From Fabrea salina (taxonomy: Eukaryota; Ciliophora; Heterotrichea; Heterotrichida; Fabreidae), in NCBI GenBank assembly GCA_022984795.1, contig JALIHJ010000048.1, positions 124,001-188,000 on the forward strand: a DNA stretch of 64,000 nucleotides. Direction: 5' to 3'. Positions 1 through 8,039 of the stretch are shown here, piece after piece. Both the position numbers and the translations under genes were made by a program. Under the pieces are notes generated by a model. The model was not told the origin of the DNA. It did not search any database and saw only the letters and a program-made list of their open reading frames with translations. Each line of letters opens with the position of its first letter. Positions within the stretch are counted from its first letter, which is position 1.

Positions 1-866
1 AGGATCTTAGGGTTGGTATCTGCAAGAGTTTCTAAAAAGTCTATGGCACTTTCACGAGTGTTGATTGAAAGGTCTTTGTTAACTCCTACCTTTTCAATAG
101 CCACGCGCACTATTAGATCCAAGTGAGGGGCTAAAGAGTGCCCTGAGTCAAGCAAGCCGTCAAACACCACAAAACTAAACACCACTAGTTCTTCGTCACC
201 TGCCTCCAAGCACTCGTTAAGCACGTTCATCATTTGAGGAATCAAATCTACTATGTACTTAACTGAATCGGTGTCTTCGGCAGAGGCGGAGTGATTGCCC
301 AGTGCCTTCATAGCGTTTTTTCTGATTTCGCGTGAAGAAGTGTCGCTTAAAGACTTAGCAAACAACTGAACTAGGTTTTCTTGGTAAGGCTTGAGGAACT
401 CACAGGCCACTTCGCTTTCCATAAGTTCAGCCAGCAAGTAAAGACCGATTTCCTTTGCAGCCATAGAGTCACTTTCCACACAAGTGTTAATGAAAGTAAG
501 TAACTCAGGCCAAGTTGAGATAATAAAGGCCCCCAAAGCCGCAACTAAACTTGCAATGTTTTTTCGAACTATGGCCTCGGGTTCGTTTGTGATTTGGTTA
601 ATGAGTGACTGCTTGATGTGTGTTTGGGTCTCAGAAGGAAGGTTCTGCCAGTGGAAGTTGATTTTCTTGCGAAGAAGCACACTAGCGAGTTGGCGAATTT
701 GTGGTTCTGTGTTGTTGATCATTTGGTTGAAGAGATCCTGCACGGACTGAGGATTTTTGAGGTACTTTTTGAAGTATTTCTCTAGTTCAGAGGCGTTTTG
801 GCCTGAAATTATTTGAGACAGGATGGATACTAGCTGCTGTTCGTTCGGGATCTCTGGCAAGTCCAT
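1..866 (-). CDS. Importin-beta family karyopherin (IPO4-like), N-terminal part, cut by window edge
   Basis: The frame is open from the ATG at 866 to the left edge (about 288 residues, no stop), so the C-terminus lies outside the window. It reads MDLPEIPNEQQLVSILSQ, then alpha-helical HEAT-type repeats. The stretch IRQLASVLLRKKINFHWQNL is the importin-beta N-terminal signature, where a conserved LLR(R/K) precedes W..L. Importins of the IPO4/IPO5 group carry histones and ribosomal proteins into the nucleus with RanGTP. The spacing of the following repeats (WPELL, LLAELMES) resembles IPO4 more than importin-beta1. The family call is firm; the exact paralogue is inferred from remembered patterns. 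The next gene to the right is also on the minus strand, 27 bp upstream. Confidence 0.8.
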   Translation of the reverse strand, partial: MDLPEIPNEQQLVSILSQIISGQNASELEKYFKKYLKNPQSVQDLFNQMINNTEPQIRQLASVLLRKKINFHWQNLPSETQTHIKQSLINQITNEPEAIVRKNIASLVAALGAFIISTWPELLTFINTCVESDSMAAKEIGLYLLAELMESEVACEFLKPYQENLVQLFAKSLSDTSSREIRKNAMKALGNHSASAEDTDSVKYIVDLIPQMMNVLNECLEAGDEELVVFSFVVFDGLLDSGHSLAPHLDLIVRVAIEKVGVNKDLSINTRESAIDFLETLADTNPKI

Positions 867-893
867 AATATAAAATGGTAATCTTAAACTTAA

Positions 894-1097
894 CTAAAGC
901 GAAGTGACTTCGTACCAGTTTTCAACAACTATTTGTGGTTCTTCTCTGACTTTGGGTTTTTTTGTTGGGGTTGGTTGGGGCTTGGAAGGGGGCTTGGAAG
1001 AGGGCTTAGCTGCCAAAGTTAGTTTGCTCTTCCAGAGAGTTTGGACTATCAAAACATGCAGGGTTACGAAAAGCAACTTGCTGAGGTATAACTTCAT
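894..1097 (-). CDS. Small putative secreted or single-pass protein, Pro/Lys-rich
   Basis: A 67-residue frame with a hydrophobic N-terminus (LSKLLFVTLHVLIVQTLW, residues 5-22) that could be a signal peptide or signal anchor. A Lys/Pro/Ser/Thr linker (KPSSKPPSKPQPTPTKKPK) and a short tail ending WYEVTSL follow. No family is recognised. It starts 27 bp from the divergent BI-1 gene, with the A/T-rich start context typical of this window. A plus-strand frame over the same bases has no sensible composition. Existence is moderately supported and function unknown. Confidence 0.45.
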   Translation of the reverse strand: MKLYLSKLLFVTLHVLIVQTLWKSKLTLAAKPSSKPPSKPQPTPTKKPKVREEPQIVVENWYEVTSL

Positions 1098-1124
1098 CTT
1101 AGATTTAAATCCTACAATACTAAA

Positions 1125-1826
1125 ATGGAAGTGGCATTAAGCCGGGACAGCTTTTCCGAAGTCACTCCAAAACAATACAGAAACAACTTCATAGGCAAAG
1201 TTTACTCAATACTAGCTTTGCAGTTAACTATAACTTCAGTGGTCTGTGGGTTAGTTGTAACTATTGAGGAACTCAAACATGCTATTTTAAAGTCTTACCC
1301 CATTATGTATTCAGCTTTAGGTGTGTCTTTAGTAGTTTTGGTTACTTTGGTGTGTGTGCCTGCGGCTGCCAAGAAGTTTCCTACCAACTATACTCTTCTA
1401 GGAATCTTTACTGTTCTTGAAGCATACGTTCTAGGGTACTTGTGTGCTTCTAGCAACTCCAAGCTTGTTTTATTGGCTTTTTTGATGACTTTGGGGGTAT
1501 CCATTTCGCTGAGTGTTTACGCTTTTAAAACCAAAAAAGACTTCAACACTAAGCAAGCTATGCTTTGTGCCTTGGCAACAGCTTTAGTGGTCTATGGAGT
1601 TTTTTCAGTGGTTTTTGGGGAACTTTGGGCAAGTTTGCTTTACTGCTTCTTGGGTGTGTTGGTTTTTTCAATGTTTATAATATACGACACCCAACTCATC
1701 GCAGGTGGCAGACACAGCCAACTTACTTACGAAGACTATATTGTAGGGGCACTGGTGCTGTACATAGATGTAGTAGGGTTGTTTGTGTACCTTTTGAGCT
1801 TAGTAGGAACTGGAAGGCAGAGTTAA
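1125..1826 (+). CDS. BAX inhibitor-1 / Lifeguard (TMBIM) family membrane protein
   Basis: A 233-residue protein with about seven hydrophobic segments after a short cytosolic N-terminus containing YRNNFIGKVYSILALQLTIT, the classic Lifeguard entry motif. The C-terminal signature is clear: IIYDTQLIAGG, then EDYIVGALVLYIDVVGLFVY. These Asp residues form the di-aspartyl pH sensor of the family. TMBIM proteins are ER or Golgi Ca2+-leak channels that dampen cell death. Length is normal for the family (about 230-310 residues). The start is the first ATG after the A-rich context ACTAAAATG. Confidence 0.93.
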   Translation: MEVALSRDSFSEVTPKQYRNNFIGKVYSILALQLTITSVVCGLVVTIEELKHAILKSYPIMYSALGVSLVVLVTLVCVPAAAKKFPTNYTLLGIFTVLEAYVLGYLCASSNSKLVLLAFLMTLGVSISLSVYAFKTKKDFNTKQAMLCALATALVVYGVFSVVFGELWASLLYCFLGVLVFSMFIIYDTQLIAGGRHSQLTYEDYIVGALVLYIDVVGLFVYLLSLVGTGRQS

Positions 1827-1850
1827 TATAAATAGTTATTACTTATCTGT

Positions 1851-2513
1851 CTATACAGAAGGAAGCAATTCTAAAAACACCCTAAGGTAGTTTGTGGAGT
1901 CTTCAAAAAACACAGGCAGAATGTTTTCTGTTTTAAAAACTCTAGCAAACAGTCTGGCGTCTTCTTCAGAGTTCACACTCATGTAAATCTTCTCTGGAAA
2001 GCTTTCTTGGATATAGTCTATAGCCAAGTCACAGTTGCTTCCACAAACTACAACGAACACAGGAAAACTCTTTTTAATTTCTGGTAAAGTTTCTTCTTTA
2101 AGCACTATGGCTTGGTAAATAGACTCAGCACTGAAAGTAACTCTTCTAGCAATGCCTTTTGCAGCCTTTGCAATCACACGGGAGTCGCCGTGCACTTTCA
2201 GAAACACAGAAGAAGGCCTTCTTACCAGGATCCTAGACACTCCTTCTTCTTCACTTAAAAGCAGTGCTTTGGCCCCGCTAAGTCTAGCTAGCTGAGACAC
2301 TACTTGGAAAGCCCTTTTGTGCTGAACAGGTGTTAGGTTAAGTGAGTTCCCAAACGTGTCAGCCCCTATCAGGTAGTAGGCTTCGCCGTTGTTTTGGGAG
2401 AGTCTGTACTGCATCTGGGACTGCAGAGTGCACACAGTGGCTGAACTGGGGTTCTGGTACTTGAGCGAGTGCTCTATGCGCTCGATAACTTCTTCGCTTG
2501 CGGGAATTCCCAT
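1851..2513 (-). CDS. GTPBP1/GTPBP2-type N-terminal domain protein without a GTPase domain
   Basis: A 220-residue protein. Residues about 30-95 (MQYRLSQNNGEAYYLIGADT, then a helical stretch and ILVRR) match the pattern of the N-terminal domain preceding the GTPase in GTPBP1/GTPBP2 (reads like KYRL..G.GEA.Y.IG..D.G). In GTPBP1 the next element is the P-loop GNVDSGKST. Here none is present: the chain continues with an unrelated 120-residue alpha/beta segment (FPVFVVVCGSNCDLAIDYIQ) and stops. No G-domain frame lies next to it. The match is pattern recognition only, and the role is unknown. Confidence 0.5.
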   Translation of the reverse strand: MGIPASEEVIERIEHSLKYQNPSSATVCTLQSQMQYRLSQNNGEAYYLIGADTFGNSLNLTPVQHKRAFQVVSQLARLSGAKALLLSEEEGVSRILVRRPSSVFLKVHGDSRVIAKAAKGIARRVTFSAESIYQAIVLKEETLPEIKKSFPVFVVVCGSNCDLAIDYIQESFPEKIYMSVNSEEDARLFARVFKTENILPVFFEDSTNYLRVFLELLPSV

Positions 2514-2536
2514 TTAAAACATTATATATGGAATTT

Positions 2537-3187
2537 TTAATTCTCTCCAAAGAACTTATCACAAACCTTGCGGTACATAGGTTTGATGTTGTCAGGCTCC
2601 ATTTGGTGACTGTACATGATAGCAGCAGTAGCCATACAGAACAGAATCACCTGGCCTCCAGGAATGCTACTAACTAAGTTCCTTCTCTTCAAAAACTTCC
2701 ACAAGCTGTCGAAGAACCTCGGCATCACGTAAAGCGCCATTTCGCTGATCTTTGCAGGGGACTCTATAAAGGCAGCAGGTGTCACTGCCAAAGACACGAA
2801 GTACACAACTGGAAGACTGAACTTACCAGTTGCTTTTGTGTAAGCACAAACACCTATCTTCCCAATGAGAACCATCACAGCCAATACCATAGTAGACCTT
2901 ATGCAGGCCTTCACCGCGCCTCCTATAGTTTTAAAAGGCCTTTTGAGGATAGCTCTGTAGCGCAGCAGCAAAGGAATCACAGTGAGCGGTAAGTAAAACT
3001 TCATGCCAAACTTGAAGCCGTGCCAAAAGTTTTTGAGCCAAAAACTCAGACAACTTCCGTCGTGGAACTTAGCACAAGTGATGGGCATGAGGCCTCTAGC
3101 TATTTTCTGGACTTCAGTCATTGAGGACAAAGGCACTATTGCTTTAGTGATCTTCTCGATTTCTTCAGCAGTGTGTACGATTGCCAT
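2537..3187 (-). CDS. TMEM135-like / Tim17-related membrane protein
   Basis: A 216-residue protein with several hydrophobic helices. The segment WHGFKFGMKFYLPLTVIPLL followed by RYRAILKRP, and the C-terminal part with SEMALYVMPRFFDSLWKFLK, an intervening ILFCMATAAIMYSHQ helix and KVCDKFFGEN, follow the order seen in TMEM135 (peroxisomal/mitochondrial membrane protein). Human TMEM135 is about twice as long, so this would be the C-terminal half as an independent protein. Likely acts in peroxisome or mitochondrial membranes. It lies 4 bp downstream of TRAPPC2 on the same strand. Confidence 0.65.
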   Translation of the reverse strand: MAIVHTAEEIEKITKAIVPLSSMTEVQKIARGLMPITCAKFHDGSCLSFWLKNFWHGFKFGMKFYLPLTVIPLLLRYRAILKRPFKTIGGAVKACIRSTMVLAVMVLIGKIGVCAYTKATGKFSLPVVYFVSLAVTPAAFIESPAKISEMALYVMPRFFDSLWKFLKRRNLVSSIPGGQVILFCMATAAIMYSHQMEPDNIKPMYRKVCDKFFGEN

Positions 3188-3191
3188 TTAT

Positions 3192-3578
3192 TTAGTACAG
3201 GTACTTCTTAGCAATGGCTTTGACCTTTTTGTCGAAGTTGCCTGAAAGACCAGACGAAATGTCGAAGAGCGGGTTCATCAAAGCTTTGATGAACAGTTCG
3301 TAAATCTCTACAAAGAAGTTCTTGATCTTGTCGTCGTCTTTTGAGTCGTGAACCAGCATGAACCTTACATTGCCTGCTGTCACGTAAGCTGAAACACTGA
3401 GTTCATTAAATTTGTCAACTACTTTGAGGTACATGCTGGGAGTGGCCTTGGCTTCTTCGTCAACGATGTCCAAAGCAGAGTGGGCTATGAAGTGGTTGAG
3501 GTGGCCGATTTCGCGCTTAACAGTGTTTAAGTTGGCTTCGAACAAAGGCACATCGTTTTTCCCGATTATAAGGAACAT
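3192..3578 (-). CDS. TRAPPC2: Trafficking protein particle complex subunit 2 (sedlin)
   Basis: A 128-residue protein that can be read against sedlin almost end to end: FLIIGKNDVPLFEA, HLNHFIAHSALDIVDE, MYLKVVDKFNELSVSAYVTA, VRFMLVHDSKDDDKIKNFF and a C-terminal FDKKVKAIAKKYLY. TRAPPC2 is a longin-fold core subunit of the TRAPP tethering complexes acting at ER-to-Golgi traffic. Length equals the family norm (about 140). The start is the only ATG before the conserved first strand. Confidence 0.96.
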   Translation of the reverse strand: MFLIIGKNDVPLFEANLNTVKREIGHLNHFIAHSALDIVDEEAKATPSMYLKVVDKFNELSVSAYVTAGNVRFMLVHDSKDDDKIKNFFVEIYELFIKALMNPLFDISSGLSGNFDKKVKAIAKKYLY

Positions 3579-3581
3579 TTA

Positions 3582-3749
3582 TTATTTATGGAGACTTAGC
3601 ACTTCGTTTCTGAGTTTTTCTAGTTGTTGATCAGCACTTACTTTGCTTTCGTCTATTACTTGGTTTATCATAAAAAAGGTTGTAAGGGACCCTAGTCCAC
3701 AGCCTGCTAAGAAGTGCACTATTCCAGGAGTCAGCATTTTTATAACCAT
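3582..3749 (-). CDS. 55-residue single-pass membrane protein
   Basis: A 168-nt frame with one central hydrophobic helix (IVHFLAGCGLGSLTTFFMIN) followed by a charged coil ending EKLRNEVLSLHK. Its ATG abuts the TAA of ATPAF1 (3750-3752) with no spacer, and its TAA lies 3 nt before the TRAPPC2 ATG. The region has no other candidate and the composition is protein-like: an N-terminal MVIKMLTPG, a single TM, then an amphipathic tail. The size and layout resemble small mitochondrial inner-membrane factors, but no homology was recognised. Confidence 0.6.
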   Translation of the reverse strand: MVIKMLTPGIVHFLAGCGLGSLTTFFMINQVIDESKVSADQQLEKLRNEVLSLHK

Positions 3750-4328
3750 TTAATTCTTGGAAGGTCTCTTGATTAGGTCTTCTAAGTAGACTTTTAAGAA
3801 CCCTTCGTGGTCAAACTTGTCTTTTTCCTTGTTGAAAGGCAGTGTGTAGGTCTTGTACAGGTGCTCTTCGGTGTAAAGGTCCAAAAAGGCGTTCATCACT
3901 AGTTCGCTTTCAGTTTTGCTGATTAGGTTTGAGTTTATGTCGCCTCTGACAAGTACAATGCTTTTGGTTCCCATGAGTTCTTCGAAAAAGGTTAACTGCA
4001 ACTGGGGTTCAGCTTCATCAAGGTCTTCTTTGTAGCTTTCTGAAAGAGTGAAGGTAGCTTCTCTTTCGTAGTTTTGAGAAAGCAAAAAGAAGTGGCCTTC
4101 TTCGCGGAACAAAGGAAACAAAAAGAAAGGAGATTCTTCTAAGTTGCTTGTGTAAGTTTGGTACTCGTGGACAGGAATGACTGTAGACACTGTTTTGGGG
4201 TGGACTGAGTGGTACTGGTTCCAGATAGTTTTGATCTTAGTTGAAGACAAGTTGTGGAAAGCACTTGGCTTAGCTATGTCTTTCAGAACTTTAGGTAGTT
4301 TCTGTGCTAAATTTGGTGTGTTAAGCAT
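3750..4328 (-). CDS. ATPAF1: ATP synthase F1 complex assembly factor 1 (Atp11/ATPAF1)
   Basis: 192 residues from the ATG at 4328. Key Atp11 features in order: KIKTIWNQYHS, SPFFLFPLFREEGHFFLLSQ, PQLQLTFFEELMGTKSIVLV and RGDINSNLIS. Atp11 is the matrix chaperone that binds F1-beta until it pairs with alpha. The first residues (LNTPNLAQKLPKVLKDIAKP) could serve as a mitochondrial presequence. A longer reading exists only through a non-ATG codon and is rejected. The divergent neighbour's ATG lies at 4333, leaving 4 bp between the two start codons. Confidence 0.92.
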   Translation of the reverse strand: MLNTPNLAQKLPKVLKDIAKPSAFHNLSSTKIKTIWNQYHSVHPKTVSTVIPVHEYQTYTSNLEESPFFLFPLFREEGHFFLLSQNYEREATFTLSESYKEDLDEAEPQLQLTFFEELMGTKSIVLVRGDINSNLISKTESELVMNAFLDLYTEEHLYKTYTLPFNKEKDKFDHEGFLKVYLEDLIKRPSKN

Positions 4329-4332
4329 TTTT

Positions 4333-4917
4333 ATGAACCCTTGGGATACTACTGAAAGCGCTAAACTCAAAACTTATGAGCTAGGCGAGTTAGGCGAAGT
4401 CTGGAAAGTAGGCGAAAGCTTAGGGTTTAACTGTGAAGTAGCTCCAAGTTACCACTTAGCTTCTTACCAAACAAAGCTTTTAGAAACCATCGACGAGTGC
4501 GCTCACTACTCAGAAATGCTTAAGTACGAACAAGACCTAGACAGGTTCGGAGAGTTAGTGAGTGAACAAGAAATAGACTACAAAACTACTGTGTTAAAAA
4601 GCATCACGAAGCACCTTAAACAGATACTTGACAACAAAGAACTTTTCATGGACCGCGTAAGTCAAAACTACTCTGGAAGCGAAATAAGCATTGAAGAAGA
4701 CAAACAAAAAGACTTTTTGGAGTTGCTTAAAGTAGTAACTGAAAAACAAAACAACTTCAAACTGTTGTCACAAGCTACTAAAATCCACCCTAACACTCTT
4801 TCTAAGCTCCAAAACAACTTAAACTCTCTTTTAGAACAAACACAAGAAGCCATTGACTTAGCTGAGAACTCCAGTCAGAGCGCTCTGGAAAGTCTCAAAA
4901 TTAAGTATAACATATAA
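4333..4917 (+). CDS. Coiled-coil protein, candidate augmin subunit HAUS2/CEP27
   Basis: 194 residues beginning MNPWDTTESAKLK. The NPWD start, a HLKQILDNKELFMDRV segment in the middle, a block with DFLELLKVVTEKQNN, and the C-terminal LQNNLNSLLEQTQEAIDLAE recall the order in vertebrate HAUS2 (NPWD, HLEAVLKEKRSLRQRL, LAKMDILVTETEELAENIL). Augmin nucleates branched microtubules on existing ones. The match rests on spacing and recurrent positions remembered from the human protein, so it is tentative. The stop TAA at 4915-4917 is immediately followed by the ATG of the CDPK gene. Confidence 0.5.
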   Translation: MNPWDTTESAKLKTYELGELGEVWKVGESLGFNCEVAPSYHLASYQTKLLETIDECAHYSEMLKYEQDLDRFGELVSEQEIDYKTTVLKSITKHLKQILDNKELFMDRVSQNYSGSEISIEEDKQKDFLELLKVVTEKQNNFKLLSQATKIHPNTLSKLQNNLNSLLEQTQEAIDLAENSSQSALESLKIKYNI

Positions 4918-6375
4918 ATGGGGTGCGCTTCTATAAAGTCAGCTAAGAGTGCCAAATCCTTAAAAAAGCCTGAAGAACTCAAAGTAGGTCCTGGAACTTT
5001 TATACTGCACAGAGAAGAAAGCTTCAGCTCAGTGTACAACATCCACGAAGAACTTGGCAGTGGTGCCTTTTCAACAGTTTTTAAGTGCATTGAGAAACGC
5101 ACAGGCAAAGTTCGCGCGGTCAAAGTCATAAACAAGCAGTGGCTGTGCCAAGAGCAAGTGACTTCCTCCAAAAAGCTCTCAGAAATAATGGTTCTGAAGC
5201 AACTCGACCACCCCAACATACTTAAAATTTACGAGATTTTTGAAGATCGTAAGTACTTCTTTGTGATCATGGAGTTTTGTTCTGGAGGCGAGTTGTTTAA
5301 CAGGATCATCAAGAAAAGGTTCCTTTCTGAAAGAAAAGCTGCTGAAATAATGTACCAGTTACTATCAGCAATAGCTTACTGCCACACCAAAAACATAATT
5401 CACAGAGACCTTAAACCCGAAAACATACTTTTAGAAGAAAAAGGCGAGGAACTTACAATACGCATAGCTGACTTCGGGAACTCAGTTATAAGTGAAAAAA
5501 AGTCTAAACTGACTGGGTGTTTTGGGTCGGTCTACTACATTGCGCCAGAGGTGCTGGAGGACTCTTACACTGAGAAGTGTGACGAGTGGAGTGCAGGAAT
5601 CATCATGTACATTTTACTCACCGGACACCCTCCCTTCAACGGAAGGTCAGACCGAGAAATCCTTTTTAAGATCAAAACAGCTGAGTTAGTTACTGAAGGA
5701 AAGTACTTTTCAAAGGTGTCTGAAGAAGCCAAAGACTTGCTTAGAAAACTAGTTTTGAGGAACGTGGACAAAAGACTTTCTGCACAAGAAGCTTTGGAGC
5801 ACCCTTGGCTCCAAAAGTACAAGCAAGAAACCCTACCTCCGAACGAAGAACTAGTTAACGTGCTTACAGACTTAAGTTCCTTCCACTCAAGTTCTAAGCT
5901 AAGAAACGCTATTTTAACCTTTATTTCAGCGCAGCAAGTGACTTACCAAGACACCAAGAAACTAGAAAAAGCCTTTGGAGCTCTGGACAAAAACGGAGAC
6001 GGCACTGTGAGCCAAGAAGAACTTTTAGAAGTTTACAAAGAAGTAATTGGAGGACCTTCTCCTGAAAAAGACGTAGAAAACATAATGCGCAACGTAGATG
6101 TGGACCGAAGTGGATGCATCGACTACACTGAGTTCATACAAGCCTGTCTGGCCCACGAGATTCTGTACTCCAAAAAGAACTTAGAAAGCGCTTTTAGGTT
6201 GTTTGACAAAGACGGCAGTGGAACTATTTCAGCAACTGAGTTAAAAGAGATTTTGTCTGACGGAAAGATGTCTTCGGACTCTGTGTGGGCAGAGATCATT
6301 GATGAAGTGGACCAAAACGGAGACGGCGAAATTGACTTGAGGGAATTCCACTCCATTCTGGTCCAAAAGGTTTAA
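4918..6375 (+). CDS. Calcium-dependent protein kinase (CDPK), N-myristoylated type
   Basis: 485 residues. MGCAS at the start predicts N-myristoylation on Gly2 and palmitoylation on Cys3, so it is probably membrane-attached. The kinase domain runs about residues 40-298: glycine loop GSGAFSTVF, VAIK-type Lys in VRAVKVINK, catalytic HRDLKPEN, DFG (IADFGNS) and APEVL. A junction region follows, then four EF hands (DKNGDGTVSQEE, DVDRSGCIDYTE, DKDGSGTISATE, DQNGDGEIDLRE), all with good Ca-binding residues. It is a complete CDPK of the ciliate/plant/apicomplexan type. Its ATG directly follows the preceding TAA. Confidence 0.97.
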   Translation: MGCASIKSAKSAKSLKKPEELKVGPGTFILHREESFSSVYNIHEELGSGAFSTVFKCIEKRTGKVRAVKVINKQWLCQEQVTSSKKLSEIMVLKQLDHPNILKIYEIFEDRKYFFVIMEFCSGGELFNRIIKKRFLSERKAAEIMYQLLSAIAYCHTKNIIHRDLKPENILLEEKGEELTIRIADFGNSVISEKKSKLTGCFGSVYYIAPEVLEDSYTEKCDEWSAGIIMYILLTGHPPFNGRSDREILFKIKTAELVTEGKYFSKVSEEAKDLLRKLVLRNVDKRLSAQEALEHPWLQKYKQETLPPNEELVNVLTDLSSFHSSSKLRNAILTFISAQQVTYQDTKKLEKAFGALDKNGDGTVSQEELLEVYKEVIGGPSPEKDVENIMRNVDVDRSGCIDYTEFIQACLAHEILYSKKNLESAFRLFDKDGSGTISATELKEILSDGKMSSDSVWAEIIDEVDQNGDGEIDLREFHSILVQKV

Positions 6376-6386
6376 TTAATTATTGT

Positions 6387-6788
6387 TTATAACTGTTTAG
6401 AAGTACTAGCTAAAAGCTCTTTAGCTTTTTCTTTTGACACGAACCTTCCCTTGACTCTTAGTCTACTATCAGCAACTTTCTTTCTGCAGTCGTAGTTAAT
6501 TTTCTTAGTCCACTTCCTGAACTTCCTTTTTTGCAAGAACTTCTTTATCTTAGCTCTGCGTTCTTGATAAGTAAGGGTGCCTATGTAGCTGTTTCGGGGT
6601 CTTTCTTTCTTGGGCTCAGGTGTTTCTAAGTCACAAACTGAAATCTCATCGAGTGAGTTAGGAATCGACAGAGTGCTGGCATCTGTCACCAAATCCAAAA
6701 AGTCTTCGCAGCTGTCAAAAGCACAGTGCAAATCAAGGTCTGCATCCAGACCAAGGTCCAAAGTTCCATGTTCCCAGTATTTGTCCAT
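6387..6788 (-). CDS. CCT-motif (CONSTANS/CO-like/TOC1) nuclear protein
   Basis: 133 residues. An acidic N-terminal half (LDLGLDADLDLHCAFDSCED) could be an activation region. The C-terminal half carries a CCT motif: YQERRAKIKKFLQKRKFRKW, then KKINYDCRKKVADSRLRVKG and RF. This matches the family pattern of a Lys/Arg-rich helix, K(K/I).Y..RK..A..R.R.KGRF. In plants CCT proteins bind CCAAT/CORE elements with NF-Y subunits and control flowering and clock genes; similar stand-alone motifs occur in ciliates. DNA-binding regulator by inference. Convergent to the CDPK gene with 11 bp between stops. Confidence 0.8.
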   Translation of the reverse strand: MDKYWEHGTLDLGLDADLDLHCAFDSCEDFLDLVTDASTLSIPNSLDEISVCDLETPEPKKERPRNSYIGTLTYQERRAKIKKFLQKRKFRKWTKKINYDCRKKVADSRLRVKGRFVSKEKAKELLASTSKQL

Positions 6789-6801
6789 ATTATTATTAAG
6801 A

Positions 6802-7953
6802 TCAAATTTCTAGCTCTGGGATGTCCCAGTACTCCTTAACTACTTTGTTAGTAGTTTGCACAGCTTCAAACCCTAGTTCGCTAAACACAGGGTCGTAAGT
6901 TTCAAGGTCCACTCCTATAGGCTGTCCCAACAAAGTCTTAATGCAAGTCACTGCTCCTCTAGACATTGTTTCTAGGTTATATCCTCCTTCTAGCAAAAGC
7001 ACCAGTTTGCCTTCTCCACAAGTCATGAGTTGCTTAGTCATGTAGGCGTAAACATTTTCACTCACTGAAAGTTTTCCAAGAGGGTCTTCTTTCATAGCGT
7101 CGAAACCTGCAGACACAATAATGAGGTCAGGGTTGAAGCTTTCTGCAAGTGGCCAAATCACGTTGTCAAAAGCCAACTTGTAATCTCCGTCGCCAATAAG
7201 TGACTCTTTGCCTATTTCTTCAGTGTTCCAACCAACATTGAAGGAAAAGCCCTTGCCTTCACCTACTCCAAAGTACTCCCCAGACGACTTGCACATGTAG
7301 GGGTAGTAGCCTCCGTTGTCGTACCTGTGGATCGACAAGTACATTACTCTTTCGTCGTCTTGGAATATGTCCTGAGTCCCGTTGCCGTGGTGAACGTCCC
7401 AGTCAAATACAATCACTTTGTTCGCTCCTAGGTCGTCCAGTGCGTACCTTGCCGCTACAGCTGCGTTGTTAATGAAGCAAAATCCCCCAATGTCTTGGTT
7501 GGAAGCATGGTGTCCGGGCGGCCTGATATTGGCAAAGGCAGTTTTAACTCTGTCTTTCATTACAGCTTCCACAGCCTGAATAGCTCCTCCGCAGGACATG
7601 AACACACAGTCAGAAGTGTGCTCGTTGTCGTAAAGGTGACGTCCCATAGTGTGCTTGACACCAGGTCCTCTAGGAACAGGGTTCATGATGTCGCTGTAGT
7701 CGTACTTAAGGTCAAGTAATCTGTCCACTAAAGAAATTGAGTGCACTCTTTTGACCACTGAGGGGTCAGCTGGAACAATAGGAATGTTTGTTAAGTAAGC
7801 AAGTAAATCATTGCTTTCTACTGACTGGTGGATTGAAGTGATTCTGTCAGGGTACTCTGGAAACTGGTTCTTGGCTGCTTAAGAGTTACGGGCGTCGCTA
7901 TGGAGAGTTAACTGCTGGTCGTAAACGTAACCTACTGAGTTCTCAGACAGCAT
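6802..7953 (-). CDS. Zn-dependent histone deacetylase (class II-like), one 15-nt intron
   Basis: Exons 7890-7953 and 6802-7874, intron 7875-7889 (gtaactcttaagcag on the coding strand). Splicing joins MLSENSVGYVYDQQLTLHSD to the remainder and removes an in-frame TAA, giving about 378 residues. Deacetylase landmarks: HT(S)DCVFMSCGG, IRPPGHHA (catalytic His pair), FDWDVHHGNGT (zinc Asp and His), SAGFDA (zinc Asp) and LLLEGGYN (transition-state Tyr). The GHHA and EGGYN motifs follow class II HDACs. It would remove acetyl groups from histones or tubulin; there is no extra targeting domain. The start is placed at the ATG upstream of the intron. Confidence 0.95.
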
Positions 7954-8039
7954 TTTATAAGTTACTAATATTCCTCCATTTTTAAGCCTACTACTGAGTT
8001 ATTTGCAAGCCATCCATAACGCACCACAATAAAATAGTA

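Noticed and set aside
894-1140. Plus-strand frame overlapping the small minus-strand gene at 894-1097
   Set aside because: It runs into the start of the BI-1 gene and has low-complexity Gly/Leu composition from reverse complement of Pro/Lys codons.
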